From Castor canadensis (taxonomy: Eukaryota; Chordata; Mammalia; Rodentia; Castoridae): a DNA stretch of 64,000 bases. The stretch covers positions 77,379,501 through 77,443,500 of the forward strand of contig NC_133386.1 of the NCBI RefSeq assembly GCF_047511655.1. The letters are read 5' to 3'. The notes below the pieces were generated by a model. The model did not search any database and had not been told where the DNA came from. It saw only the letters and a list, made by a program, of their open reading frames with translations. Numbering within the stretch: position 1 is the first letter of the stretch; every line of letters begins with the position of its first letter. Positions 48,190-59,484 of this stretch are shown one piece after another. The position numbers and the translations under genes are program-made.

Positions 48190-49370
48190 TTACTCTCCAC
48201 TTTCTTGCCTTTTCTTCTCCTGTGGTTTGATACTGCCTGTCCTTTCATGGTTTTGTTTGCTTTCATTTTCTGTGTGCAGAATTCCTTGAAGAATCTTTTG
48301 TAGTGGTGGCTTTGTGGTCATATATTGTTTTAGTTTCTGCTTATCATGGAAGAGCTTTATTGCTCCATCTATTTTGAATGATAGTTTTGCTGGGTAGAGT
48401 ATCCTAGGATTGAAGTTATTTTCATTCAGTGCCCAGAATACCTCACTCCATGCTCTTCTTGCTTTTAATGTTTCCATTGAGAAATCTGCTGTGATTTTGA
48501 TGGGTTTACCTTTGTATGTTATTTGGTTTTTCTCTCTTACATAGCCTTCAATATTCTTTCTCTATTCTCAGTGCTTGTTTTAATGATAATATGTCATGAG
48601 GTAATTCTATTTTGGTCAAGACTGTTTGGTGTCCTGAAGGCTTCCTGTACCTGAATGGGCATAGTTTTCTGTTATTATTTTGTTGAATATATTACGCATT
48701 CTTTTTGCTTGCACTTCTTCTCCTTCAATGCCTGTGATTCTGTTTTGGTCTTTTGAGGGGAGTCAGTGAGTTCTTGCATATTCCTTTCACAGATTTTGAA
48801 TTATTTATTTGAGTAATAGTACTTCAGTTTTTCCTTTAATTTCCATTTCATCTTCAAGTTCTGAGATTCTTACTTCTGCTTATTCTAGTCTGCTGGAGTG
48901 GCCTTCCATTGTATTTTGTATTTCTGTTTCATTCTTTTTTCTGAGGTTTTCCATATCATGGGTCACTTCCTCTTTAATATTGTAATTTTCATCCTTAATT
49001 CACTTATCTCTCTATTTATGGTGTTCTCTGTTTCACTTTGGTATTTATTTAGGACTCCTATGAGTTCATTTATTTGTTTTTGTGTCTTCTCATATTCTTT
49101 ATTTTTATTGTCTTGGAATTTCTTGAGTGCCTCCTGTATGTTTTGGTTGACCTTGTCTAGTAACATCTCCATGATATTCTCAGTGATTTCTTGCAGGATT
49201 TCTTCTTTCAGTGTGTTCTTGTGGGCTTCGTTGGGTTCCTTGGGATAGTCTATCTTTGTTTTGTTGGAGTCTGGAACTGGGTATCTGTTTTCTTCATTTC
49301 CCTCTGAATCCTGTACTAACTTATTTTTGAGGGGACAATGGTTTCCGTCCCTTTTTTGTCTTTCTATCAT
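48190..49370 (-). pseudogene. L1 ORF1 (RNA-binding protein), broken
   Basis: The start codon region is at 49370 (MIERQKRDGNHCPLKNKLVQ). The Lys/Glu/Asn-rich coiled coil runs to about 48963. The C-terminal domain (YPAKLSFKIDGAIKLFHDKQ and on) is at 48477-48190. The middle RNA-recognition part is in other frames, so at least two frameshifts exist. Confidence 0.85.
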
Positions 49371-50238
49371 TCCACTTGATGCTGTTTTTGTACCTGGTCT
49401 GTGTGTAATTTAGTATTAGCTAACTTACAATAGGAAAACTAATGAAACCAGGAATGAAAGAGAAAAAAAAATAAAGAACCAAAGAAATCAACAGGGAGAG
49501 ATGGTGGACAAACAAACAGTGAAGAAGACAAACACTTAGAGAGAACAAAAAAAAAATTACAGGTTCAGGAACAATAGAATTTCAGTCTTATTAGTTCTGG
49601 TTTTACTCCTTCAGCATCCAGTCCTGGTGTTGGTATTTAATCAGTAGCTCTGTCATAGTCTCACCAGGTGGTTGGGTCAGAAGATAGCTTTGTGGACTGC
49701 TATCTGCCCTATTTCAGGCAGCAGTTCATCACCTGCCTATTGTCAGCCTGTCTGCCTTTCTAGGCTTTGTTTACTGAAAGTTCGTGTGAAGTTCAGCTCC
49801 TTGCCTTTCCCTCCTTCTCCAGTGTGCTAAGTGCACCCTGCCCCCTCTGCTAGGTGTCCTTTTCAGTTCCTTGTTTATTATCAAGTTTTGGGGGGGGTTC
49901 TGTGGGACGGAGGTCTGTCTATCCAAGGGGACCTATGCTAGTTTATCTCACGTGTAGCTGTGGAAATACCATGTGCTGCTTATTTGCTCACCTGTTGGTC
50001 TGTGTCTCCCAGCAGGCTTGGAGCCAGCATCTGGCAGCACAGAAGCCCTCCTGTTTTCTCAGTGTAACATGGCATGGAGAAGCTTTGTACGGGCTGGGGG
50101 TTCAGGGTGTCGGAGTTTTTCTTCTTGGTGGTTTTTTTTTTTGCCAAGTATGGCTCCAGTGTCTCAGCAAGATTTTTGATTTATGGAGCTCATGCTATCT
50201 GCTTCCTCCCTCTAGTCACCATCTTGGATCCTCCTCAT
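49371..50238 (-). promoter_or_regulatory. L1 5' UTR with YY1-like site
   Basis: About 870 bp before ORF1 on the - strand. A CCAAGATGG motif at 50219-50227 (+ strand 'ccatcttgg') lies close to the 5' end, as the YY1 site does in other L1s. No obvious monomer tandem array is present. Confidence 0.7.
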
Positions 50239-50250
50239 ATCTTATTTCTT
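50239..50250. repeat. Target-site duplication (right) of full-length L1
   Basis: Exact 12 bp match to 43831-43842. Confidence 0.88.
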
Positions 50251-50604
50251 AGCATGTAACATATGATATATCAGTATTAAGTATTGTTAATTTTGCATCT
50301 CAGTTTTGAAGTTCTAGGATATTGAAAAAGTAAACATAATTCTCTTCATGTCCTCTCTTTACCTCCTCTCTGGGGATGAGGTTAGTATATTTTTGGTTTT
50401 ACACAGGATAATTATATCATGTCTTCTGGAACTATGACCTGACTATTGTAATTATTTGGAGATGAGATACGATATAAGGAAATGCATATGGGTGCCAAGT
50501 TGATGAGAGGTCGACTTTAATGATTAATACCAGGTGTCACTTTGAGTTAAGCAATACCCATATAGTTGGTAAAGAATTATTTCTGGGAATGTTCATGAAG
50601 TTAT

Positions 50605-51000
50605 TTTCAGAAGAGACTGGTATTTCAATCAGTGGACTGAGCAAGAAAGATCCATCTTTACCCATTTTGGGAGTGCACCATCCCAGTGGTTAAGGAAGGC
50701 CCTGATAGAACAAAAAGGCAGAAAAAAAGCAAATTAACTCTTTATGGGAACTGAGACAGCCACCTTCTCCTGTTACTACATAAGAACCTTAGTTCTTTGG
50801 CCTGTGGACTCTAGGACCTGCACCAGCAGCCCTTCTGTGTCTCAAGCCTTAGGAATTGGTCTGAACTATGTCATTGGTTTTCCTGGTTCTCCAGCTTACA
50901 AATGGTGTATCATAGGACTTCTCAGCTTTCATAACCATGTGATCCAATTCCTGCAACAAATCTGTCCATATCTACATATATTCTGTTGGTTCTAATACTC
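50605..51000 (+). repeat. Old interspersed repeat, copy 2
   Basis: Same orientation and phrase order as 38865-39290: 'gagactggtatttcaatcag', 'gaaagatccatctttaccca', 'ctctaggacctgcaccagca', 'ttctccagcttacaaatgg'. It ends near 'attctgttggttct'. Confidence 0.6.
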
Positions 51001-51713
51001 TCAATAGCCCTGACTAATTCACCCACTAGGTCTGTCCACAAAGTCATAAGGCAATTGCATCCACAGGGCTTCCCTTCAGGGACTCTTCCTGAGGATAGCA
51101 GGTTTGTAGAGAGCATGGGCACAAAAATAGGTGCCTAAAAAGGAGGGTTAGAATAGGGCTGGAAATATAGTAGCCCTAAGTTGATGTACTGTTGCCATGG
51201 TAGCCAAATGTCATTGATATGACATTCCCCTAAGAGTACATGATGAGAAAGGATGTCAACCACAAAGAGATTGTTGAGACACAGCTGCATATAATTATCA
51301 TCAGAAGTCAATTCAAGTATGTTTTGATATTTAGGAAATAATGCATTATTCTTTGAAAGCGCAGTAGTAGCAATAGAAATAATGAAGACCAAGAGACCCT
51401 GGCTATATCAAACAATAGATTAAGCAATTCTAAGTCTGTTATGCAGGAAATGAGCTAGCTGTCTTCTACTAGTACAAGGCCACTACAACAAAGTATAAAA
51501 CTAGGTTTTTCTAGACGAGAGAGGAAGTAGGTGAAGATTTCTAATCTTGAAAGGTTTATTATATGGTAGAAAAGATCAGACATGCATACATTGTAAAATA
51601 TGAATAAATACAATAAGAATATTATGAAGTATGAACACAGTACAGAAGAAAGAAATTCAGTTCATTTTACCTGGATCTTGAGGACGAGAGGTGCAACTTT
51701 GGAGTTGGAGCTT
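51001..51713. other. Intergenic, no clear feature
   Basis: I see no coding sequence. Short - strand frames have no family resemblance. Confidence 0.4.
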
Positions 51714-52592
51714 AAGAAATGGGTGAATCTGGAAAAAAAATTGGAGGCTACTTAAAAAGCTAGACATTGATCTACCATTTGATCCAGCAATACCACTCTT
51801 GGGGATATACCCAAAAGACTGTGACACAGATGACTCCAGAGGCACCTGCACACCCATGTTTATTGCGGCATTATTCACAATAGCCAAGTTATGGAAACAG
51901 CCAAGATGCCCCACCACTGACGAATGGATTAAGAAAATGTGGTATCTATACACAATGGAACTTTATGCAGCCATGAAGAAGAACGAAATGTTATCATTCG
52001 CTGGTAAATGGATGGAATTGGAGAACATCATTCTGAGTGAGGTTAGCCTGGCCCAAAAGACCAAAAATTGTATGTTCTTCCTCATATGTGGACATTAGAT
52101 CAAGGGCAAACACAACAAGGGGATTGGACTTTGATCACATGATAAAAGCCAGAGCATACAAGGGAGGGGTGAGGATAGGTAAGACACCTAAAAAACTAGC
52201 TAGCATTTGTTGCCCTTAACACAGAGAAACTAAAGTAGATACCTTAAAAGCAACTGAGGCCAATAGGAAAAGGGGACCAGGAACTAGAGAAAAGGTTAGA
52301 TCAAAAAGAATGAACCTAGAAGGTAACACGCACAGGAAATCAATGTGAGTCAATGCCCTGTATAGCTATCCTTATCTCAACCAGCAAAAACCCTTGGTCC
52401 TTCCTATTATTGCTTATACTCTCTCTACAACAAAATTAGAAATAAGGGCAAAATAGTTTCTGCTGGGTATTGAGGGGTGGGGGGGAGAGGGAGGGGGTGG
52501 AGTGGGTGGTAAGGGAGGGGGTGGGGGCAGGGGGGAGAAATGACTCAATCCTTGTATGCACATATGAATAATAAAAAAAAAAGAAATGGGTG
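51714..52592 (+). mobile_element. 5'-truncated L1 with 12 bp target duplication
   Basis: The L1 body (51726-52580) holds the ORF2 C-terminus ([20 protein letters not shown]; 'aaatgtggtatctatacaca'), the 3' UTR G-rich tract and an A-rich tail. The target duplication 'aagaaatgggtg' is at 51714-51725 and 52581-52592. The 99-codon frame (51799-52098) is the ORF2 tail with stops before it. It is the same lineage as the full-length copy. Confidence 0.9.
52473..52537 (+). other. G-rich tract in L1 3' UTR (G-quadruplex candidate)
   Basis: Many runs of three to seven G separated by one to three bases ('ggggtgggggggagaggg' and on). Equivalent C-rich tracts lie at 43911-43942 and 55905-55950 in the antisense L1 copies. 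Confidence 0.8.
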
Positions 52593-52649
52593 GAACTTGG
52601 GCAGAAAAGAATGTTAGGAAGAAAATAAAAATTGATCTGAAACTCACAG

Positions 52650-53995
52650 AGAAATGGAAAGGATGCCACATAGCCAAGACTTTTAAATAAAAAGATCAAA
52701 GTTAGAAAACTTATAAAGCCACAGTAATCAAGAAGTGTCAAATTATAAAATGAGTAGAGAGCAATGGAAGAGAATACAATGTCCAAAAACAGACCAACAC
52801 ATATATGGGCAACTGATTTTCAATGAAGAGGCAAAGGCAATTCAGTAGAGAAAGATCTTTTCAACAAATATGTTGGAACACTTAGATCTCCATATGCAAA
52901 AATAATGACCTTTGACCTCTTGTTAGTAGATAGACATAGGTAAGATATATGTAACTATATAGATACATATAGAGAAAGATGAATGGATCATAAACTTTAT
53001 ACCTTTATGGACTTGGGTTCATAAAAATTTTCTTTGATAAGACACTGAAAACCTGGCCTTCTTTTAAAAATTATGGGTTGGACTTCACCAAAATGAAAAA
53101 CTTTTGCTGTTCAAAGACACTATTAAACAAGTGAAAAGACAAACCAAAAATTGAGGGAAACTATTTGTATATTATATATCTGATAGGACTTATAACCAGA
53201 ATATAAAGAGCTCCAGAAGGTCAACAAAACAAACATCCAATAATACAGTGTTCCAAAGACTTGAAACTGCACTTCACCAAAGATACACAGATGAAAAATA
53301 GGAAAAGATGCTGAATACCATTAGTTATTAGAGAAACAGTTGAAAACCACACGAGATTCTCCTACACCAGGAAGACAAGGAAGGACAGCAACCAGAATCC
53401 ATATACACTGAGGAATTTAAAATGGTGCAGCCATTATGGTAAATTGTTTAGAAGTTTCTTCAAAAGGTAAACACCTGTCTACCATGTGACCAAGGCATTG
53501 CTTTTCTAGTTACATAAAAAATAAAATCATATGTTTATACAAAAACTTATAAATAAATATTCATAGCAGTTTCAATTTATAATAGCCAAAATTATAAATA
53601 ACCTATATGTCCATCAACAAATATATGAATAAACAAATTACATATATCCATAGAATGAAATATTACTAAAAAGGAATTAACTACTATTACACAAGACAGC
53701 ATGGATCAGTCTCAAAATAATTATGCTGCACAAAAGAAGCAAGGTAAAACTTATTAGATATTGTATGATTCTTTCATACAAATAGCTTCAAATACAAACC
53801 AACATATAGTGCCAGGAAGCAGAACCATGGTTTCAAGGGAAGAATATTAGGTAATTTTTATGGGTGATAGATATGTTCATTGTCTTGATTGTGATATGAT
53901 GGTTGGTTTCTTGAGTATATACCTCTGACGAAATGTATTAAATTGTATACTTTAAATATATAAAAATTACTTTGTGAAGAATACCTCAAAGTTGT
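52650..53995 (+). mobile_element. Old L1 ORF2 3' part and 3' UTR
   Basis: Diverged L1: 'aaacagaccaacacatatat' (52788), 'gacttcaccaaaatgaaaaa' (53082), 'gagctccagaaggtcaacaa' (53207), 'agccaaaattataaataacc' (53584). It ends near 'gtatactttaaatatataa' (53948). It sits right after the younger L1. Confidence 0.75.
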
Positions 53996-53999
53996 TTTA

Positions 54000-54579
54000 A
54001 AAAGCAAAATTCAGACATCACCCACCTCAATGCCTGATTGGAGTGAGACGATTAGCTTCTCACACTATGTGCCAACGAAAGAACAGGGAGACTTCTTTCA
54101 TGGAAGATAACATCAGGTGTAGTATCAACAGAGGAAACTTAAAGCCAGAATGCCAAGTTCATGAGTTAATCCCACTGTTCCCTAATGGAAAAATGGCTCA
54201 TCCCAAATGTAGATTCTCTTGGTTTACTGAGACTCCCTGCATAAGTTATTGGAGAGGCCACATCTCCATCTCCTGTAATGGAGACATGGGGAGACATGGA
54301 TCACATAGGGCTTTAAGGTCATTGTATGTCACCCACTGTTTGCTGTGCCCCACCCAGATTCCTTTACTAGCCCATGCCCATTCCCAGTTGCTGGGGGGTG
54401 ATGTCTAGTGTTCCCTTCTCTCAGAGTTGCCCTAGGTCAAAGCTGAACCTAGTTTACCATGACAGAAAGGCATGCCCCTGGCCACAAGAGGGTTCTGACA
54501 GTGTGGTGCAATTTATGCTGCAGAGTGTCCTGTGAGATCAGAATGAGTGGAGATCACAGCTGAGATGATTTTTTGCTAG

Positions 54580-54631
<52 letters not shown>

Positions 54632-55760
54632 GTTGCCTCCCTGCCTCCCTTTCTGATAGTTCCCTCCCAGCAAATCAATTCACTAAGAATTCTCATCTCA
54701 GGCTCTGCTTCTGTGAAACCTGACCTAAGACATTGTTACCGTAATTCTCTTTTGACCATGCAGTTTCTCCTCACACATGTCACTTAAAGCCAAAGTCTGC
54801 TGCCTCCAACCTCACTTTGACAGCTCTTAAGCTCTGAGGATGTTATCCAAGCAAACTGTTGTGTACAAACTTTTCTACAATGACACTTGACACTATTCTA
54901 TCCAAAGAGATTTTTGTGCAATGAAATATAGCACTGTTGAAGTTTCCATATTCATCTTTCTTAATTTTACTTTGAATGCACCTAAGGTGATCTAAGACTC
55001 CCTGCATAACAGTTATTGGGAGAGCTGACTCTCTTGTGATGGCAGTGGCCTGGGTCAGATCAGATTCTCATTCTTCTTTAAAAAGCAAACCATAGCCACA
55101 TGGCCCCTACATCCCAGTCATTACCCTCAGGAAACACAATGAAAGTAGGGCAAAATCATCCACACCTACAAAACCTGTATCCTTGGTGGGGAATGGAGAA
55201 AAGTCATTTCTCTGCTTATGTACAGGAGAAAGATGCAGAATAGAAGACAAGCCTTTGCTTCATTGAGAGCAGATGGGAAGCCTCCTGGAGGTATAAATAC
55301 ATCTCTCCCCAGGATCTCTGAACGTTGTGATCTACAGATGTCTCAAGGTCATGGAACTTATTTCCATGCAAACACATGACTCCCAAGTCAGGCATACTTC
55401 TCTGAAGTTTTCTCATTAGCTATACTGTTGTAAATTAACTTGTCAAGTCTTGCCCTTACCCTAAGACCCCAAGTTTACAGCAAAATTTTTTCAAAATCCC
55501 CAAATTCTAAAAGGACAGGAATATTCTCTGCATACCTCAAACATGTCTGCCTCAAGAATCAGCAGTGATTGACTGTAGGCCGCCTGAGGACAGCTCTCTC
55601 AAGATACCTAAAAGTCTGATCTAGACATAAAGACTCGGATACTCCTCTACACCATTTCCAGATGGCTTGATGGATTATTGTCCTATCCATAAGACTGTAC
55701 TTCAGCAGTAATAAAACAGTTCTCATATATAATGTATGTTTTGGTAATCTTGGCAACTTC
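54000..55760. other. Intergenic, no gene supported
   Basis: Contains a 121-codon frame (54043-54408) without family likeness. Text near 54690-54730 ('ggctctgcttctgtgaaacc', 'tgacctaagaca') resembles the end of an old LTR-type repeat. Near-duplicate phrases 'actccctgcataagttattgg' (54234) and 'actccctgcataacagttat' (54995) hint at a repeated segment. Confidence 0.4.
54584..54627 (+). repeat. (AC)22 microsatellite
   Basis: Uninterrupted AC dinucleotides for 44 bp. Confidence 0.98.
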
Positions 55761-55764
55761 ATAA

Positions 55765-55850
55765 GGGAAAAAATTTTTTTCTCAAAGTGCTGGGGATTGA
55801 ACCAGGGCCTAGCACATGCTAGGTAAGTGCTATACCACTGAGCTATGCTC
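55765..55850 (-). repeat. tRNA-like (ID-type) SINE
   Basis: Antisense: T-rich tail, 'gtgctggggattgaaccagg', 'gcctagcacatgctaggtaa', 'gtgctataccactgagctat'. It abuts the L1 target site at 55851. Confidence 0.85.
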
Positions 55851-56947
55851 AAAAATCCACCAATTTTTTTATTTATTCATATATGCATACATTGTTTAAG
55901 CCATTTCTCCCCCCCTACCCCCTGTCTTCTCCCTCTCTCCCCTACCACCCTCGCTTTGAGGCAGAACCTGTTCTGCCTTCTTCTCCAATTTTATTGCAGA
56001 GAAAGCATAAACAATAGTAAGAAATACATAGTGTTTTTGCTAGTTTGAAATAAGGATAGCTATACAGAGAGATTCCTAGCATTGCTTCCATGCACATGTG
56101 TATTACAACCCGAATTGATTCATCTCTGCAGACCTCTTCATTGCTTCCCGGTCACCTTTCCATAATGGCCTCTGTTGTTTTAAGGTTTCTGTATTAGCTC
56201 CTCTGCAGTGGGCACGTAAAACACTTTCAAGTTTTGGGTTTCCTACCTTTCCCTATTCCTCCTGTATGTGCCCCCTCTTTAGCATGTGACCCATGTCCAA
56301 TAATACTACTGCATTTGTTTTAGGTCTAAAGTCTGCATATGAGGAAGAACATACGATTTTTGGCCTTCTGAGCCTGGCTAACTTCGCTTAAGATGATGTT
56401 CTCTAGTTCCATCCATTTACTTGCAAATGACAAGATTTCATTCTTCTTCATGGCTGAGTAAAATTGCATTGTGTATAAATACCACATTTTCTTGTTCCAT
56501 TCATCAGTAGTGGGGCATCTTGGCTGTTTCCATAACTTGGCTATTGTGAATAGCACTGCAGTAAACATGGGTGTGCAGGTACCTTTGGAGTAACCTGAGT
56601 TGCATTCCTTTGGGTTATATCCCTAGGAGTGGAATTTCTGGATCATATGGCAGATCTATGTTTAGTTTTTTAAGAAGAGTCCATATTGTTTTCCAGAGTG
56701 GTTGTACTAGCTTGCATTCCCACCAGCAGTGTTGAGGGTTCTTTTTTCCCTACATCCTCGCCAACATTTGTTGTTGGTGGTGTTTTTGATGATAGCCATT
56801 CTAACAGCGGTGAGAAGGAATCTTAGTGTGGTTTTGATTTGCATTTCCTTTATGGCCAGAGATGGTGAGCATTTTTTCATGTGTTTTTTGGCCATCTGGA
56901 TTTCTTCCTTTGAAAAAGTTCTGTTTAGTTCAGTTGAAAACTCCACC
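55851..56947 (-). mobile_element. 5'-truncated L1 (antisense)
   Basis: The L1 body is 55862-56936: 3' UTR with C-rich (G-rich on the - strand) tract, then ORF2 C-terminal pieces ([20 protein letters not shown]). The candidate target duplication 'aaaa[a/c]tccacc' is at 55851-55861 and 56937-56947 with one mismatch. The frames at 56326-56568 and 56707-56946 are ORF2 fragments. Confidence 0.88.
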
Positions 56948-57539
56948 TAATGTAACCTAAGGTGACTGTACGCCTCAAAAAGAGAAATTTAGGCATTTTA
57001 AAAATCACCTTAAATTATTTTTGGAATTTGTTTGAAGTTGTCTCTTTAAAAAAAGATCACAGATGACTTACATGATACACTCTTTGATCATTTTAAGTTG
57101 GAAGACAGTTCTCCAGGAACCTCTGTCTTGTGAGCAGAGACACAGAAAGCTTTTGTCTCAGCTGCCTATTCAATGATGTTTTGCAAGGCACCAGCCTTGG
57201 AATATGGAGATCTCATTTCTCTCTGGAGCAGAGGGCAGGCTTGCTTACTGTCCAGAATGAAAAAGGCAACGTCTGCTGGAGCAAAGTTCAGGCATATTCA
57301 CTTGCAGCCCATTACTAAGACATGGGGTTGCCTCAAGTCTCCTCAGCTGTGATGCCAACTCACCGTGTGCACAGCATCCACCTGAGCCCCACCTCCACTT
57401 GAGGCAAAAAGCAACAATATTCATTTCCTATAGTTACTGTAACAAATACCAAAAAAATTTGGGATTGGGCAAAAGGCAAAGGCTGGCGGCACATAACAGA
57501 AACTCCCTACATTGCATGAAGCAGACCCTCAGTCTGCTG
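56948..57539. other. Intergenic, no gene seen
   Basis: Contains short frames only. No recognised repeat apart from a possible LTR-like 'ctatagttactgtaacaaat' near 57429. Confidence 0.4.
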
Positions 57540-58210
57540 AAGTATGGATGTAGCCAGGCTCAGAAGACCAAAAGCCACATGTTCTCTCTCATATGTGGAA
57601 TACAAACCTAAAATAAATGCAGCAATATTATGGGATGCTGGTCACACTAAAGGGAGGTTGCACAAGGAGGAATAGGGCAAGGGAAGGAAACCAAAAACTT
57701 AAATGTGGTTGATGTGCTTTCTGTACAGGAATGAATATAGAAATCTCCAACTGGCTGGGGCCACCATGGGAAGATTAGGGAGGAGTGAAGAGGACTGGAG
57801 GAGATGAACAATTAGGGTTGTAATAAATATATGCACGTAAACAACATAAGGAAACTCCCTGTGTAGCTATCTTTATCTCCAAGTAGCAAATACATCATGT
57901 TTTTCTTTTTATCTTTTTTCTTCTACAAAATCGGAGAACAGGAGGGTGGAACAAGTCCTGCAAGGGGAGAGGGGTTGCGGAAAGTGGGTAGGAGGATAAA
58001 TACAGCATAAATAATGTGTACACATGTATGTAAATGCAAAAATGATAACTATTGAACCAGTGCCAGGAATGGGGAAATGGGGGAGAAAGGGAGCAGTGGA
58101 CAGTGAATTCAAGTATGACATATTTGATACATTGTAACAACCTTTATAAATGCCACAATGTACCCCCACCCAGCACAATAAAGAAAAAACTGAAAATAAA
58201 AAAGTATGGA
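57540..58210 (+). mobile_element. 5'-truncated L1 3' UTR
   Basis: Starts 'gtagccaggctcagaagacc' (the last ORF2 codons), continues through the 3' UTR ('ttctacaaaatcggagaaca', 'aatgtacccccacccagcac') and ends A-rich. The target duplication 'aagtatgga' is at 57540-57548 and 58202-58210. Confidence 0.82.
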
Positions 58211-58734
58211 GATTAATGATTCTCAGCACTTAGATGGAAATGGTAAGTGTGGTAGAAAAAGCACGTATCTTGGGAATGCCTAAGTCATCATGAACAGACT
58301 TAGAAATACAGACATTAAAGGCACTGCAGGAGCGGGCTCAGATGGAGTCAAGGACCATGTTCTTGGAAGCTGGTGAAAAGGGATCTTTGTCTCATAGTGT
58401 CAGAAAGCTTATGTGAATTTTGTCTACAGTTATATAGAAAGGAAAACCTGTAAACAACAAATCTGGAGTAGTTATCCAAGGAGATTTCCAAGCAAAATAT
58501 TAAATCTGAGGCCTGTTTTCTTCTTGCCACGTATCATAAAATGCAAAAGGAGAGAAACTGAGGGAGTAACAGTTAAATGAAAAGGAAACAGGACTTGATG
58601 ATTTGGTAAATTCTCAGAATAGATCACAAAAGATTCACTGGCGGAAAAGCATGCTGAGGAAAGAAAGCTGAGGTTGTGACTAGACAACCTTTGCTACAAT
58701 GTGAAGATACAAAAATTAAGTATCTACTTTGTAC
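58211..58734. other. Possible MaLR internal sequence
   Basis: Phrases such as 'gttatccaaggagatttcca', 'aagcaaaatattaaatctga', 'aaacaggacttgatgatttg' and 'gacaacctttgctacaatgt' recall the internal region of old MaLR retrotransposons. The part after the L1 fragment (59036-59480) may continue it. Confidence 0.35.
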
Positions 58735-59035
58735 CTATCTTAAACAAAATTTTTCTTTTCAAAAACAACAGGAAGGTAAAAGAGGTTCTGCCTGGGGTTG
58801 GTAGCAGTGGGAGGAGGGAGCATATTGGGAGGGGTGAAGGAGGGTGAATATGGTGGAAATTATATTCTCCCGTAGGAAAACGGATAATGAGACCTGTTGG
58901 AACTATTTCTAAGAAGCAGGGAGGAAGATAAACAAGAATGATGGAGGGGATCATTGACTAAGATATAGTGTAAGCACTTTTGTGAATGTTGCAATGTATT
59001 CCCAGTACAACCAAAATACAACAATTCAAAAAAAT
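58735..59035 (+). mobile_element. L1-3'UTR-type repeat, copy 3
   Basis: Begins with the L1-like 'gaggttctgcctggggttgg' and then matches copies 1 and 2: 'agggtgaatatggtggaaat', 'taatgagacctgttggaact', 'gaatgatggaggggatcatt', 'gtgtaagcacttttgtgaat'. The tail ends near 59035. Confidence 0.65.
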
Positions 59036-59484
59036 TAGTATCTAATTGTGTATGGATTTCTTTGAAAAGATTAGGGAGTATGACTTATGATCCCTTCATC
59101 CATCTGAGAAAAATCTAGGAATAGAGATGAAGTTCTTCAGGAATGATCTGTGGAGGGGCCTTCTAGCTAATGGAATGAATAGCAGTGAGCTATCCAGGAG
59201 ACACACAAGGTTCTTGAAAACCTGTAACACTACTCCATTTGAACTGAAATGGACATGGAGAAGACAAGATAAAAGAAGGCGATCATACTCCTCAAATTCT
59301 ACATTCAGGGAAAAGACTGACAAAACTATTGAGCTACACTTCAAGTTCATTCTACCCTTCAAAAAAAAGGAAGGACTGTTGCAAGAGGAAAACTTCAAGC
59401 CCACAAGTTATAGAGGAAGATTTGAATTTTATTTCATAAAAATGATGGTATGCTCGTTTTCCCAAATTTTAAATTTAAGAAACA
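59036..59484 (+). other. Unassigned 121-codon open frame region
   Basis: An open frame from 59127 to 59492 encodes a basic, Arg/Lys/Phe-rich 121-residue product ('MKFFRNDLWRGLLANGMNSS' start). I recognise no family. Its last codons run into the SINE at 59485, so it is unlikely to be an intact gene. It may be remnant MaLR internal sequence. Confidence 0.25.

Larger units (their letters stand above)
43843..50238 (-). mobile_element. Full-length L1 (antisense, inactive)
   Basis: About 6.4 kb between a perfect 12 bp target duplication. On the - strand it runs from a 5' UTR (50238-49371) through ORF1 (about 49370-48190) and ORF2 (about 48139-44229) to a 3' UTR with a G-rich tract and poly(A) at 43843-43850. 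The first bases include GATCCAAGATGGTGAC, like the start of other full-length L1s. Both ORFs are cut by stops and frameshifts, and the RT motif is altered. It is the youngest-looking and largest element in the CEP162-MRAP2 gap. Confidence 0.92.

Noticed and set aside
54043..54408. A 121-codon + strand gene
   Set aside because: No family likeness, no splice or promoter context, and nearby text looks like an old LTR-type repeat.
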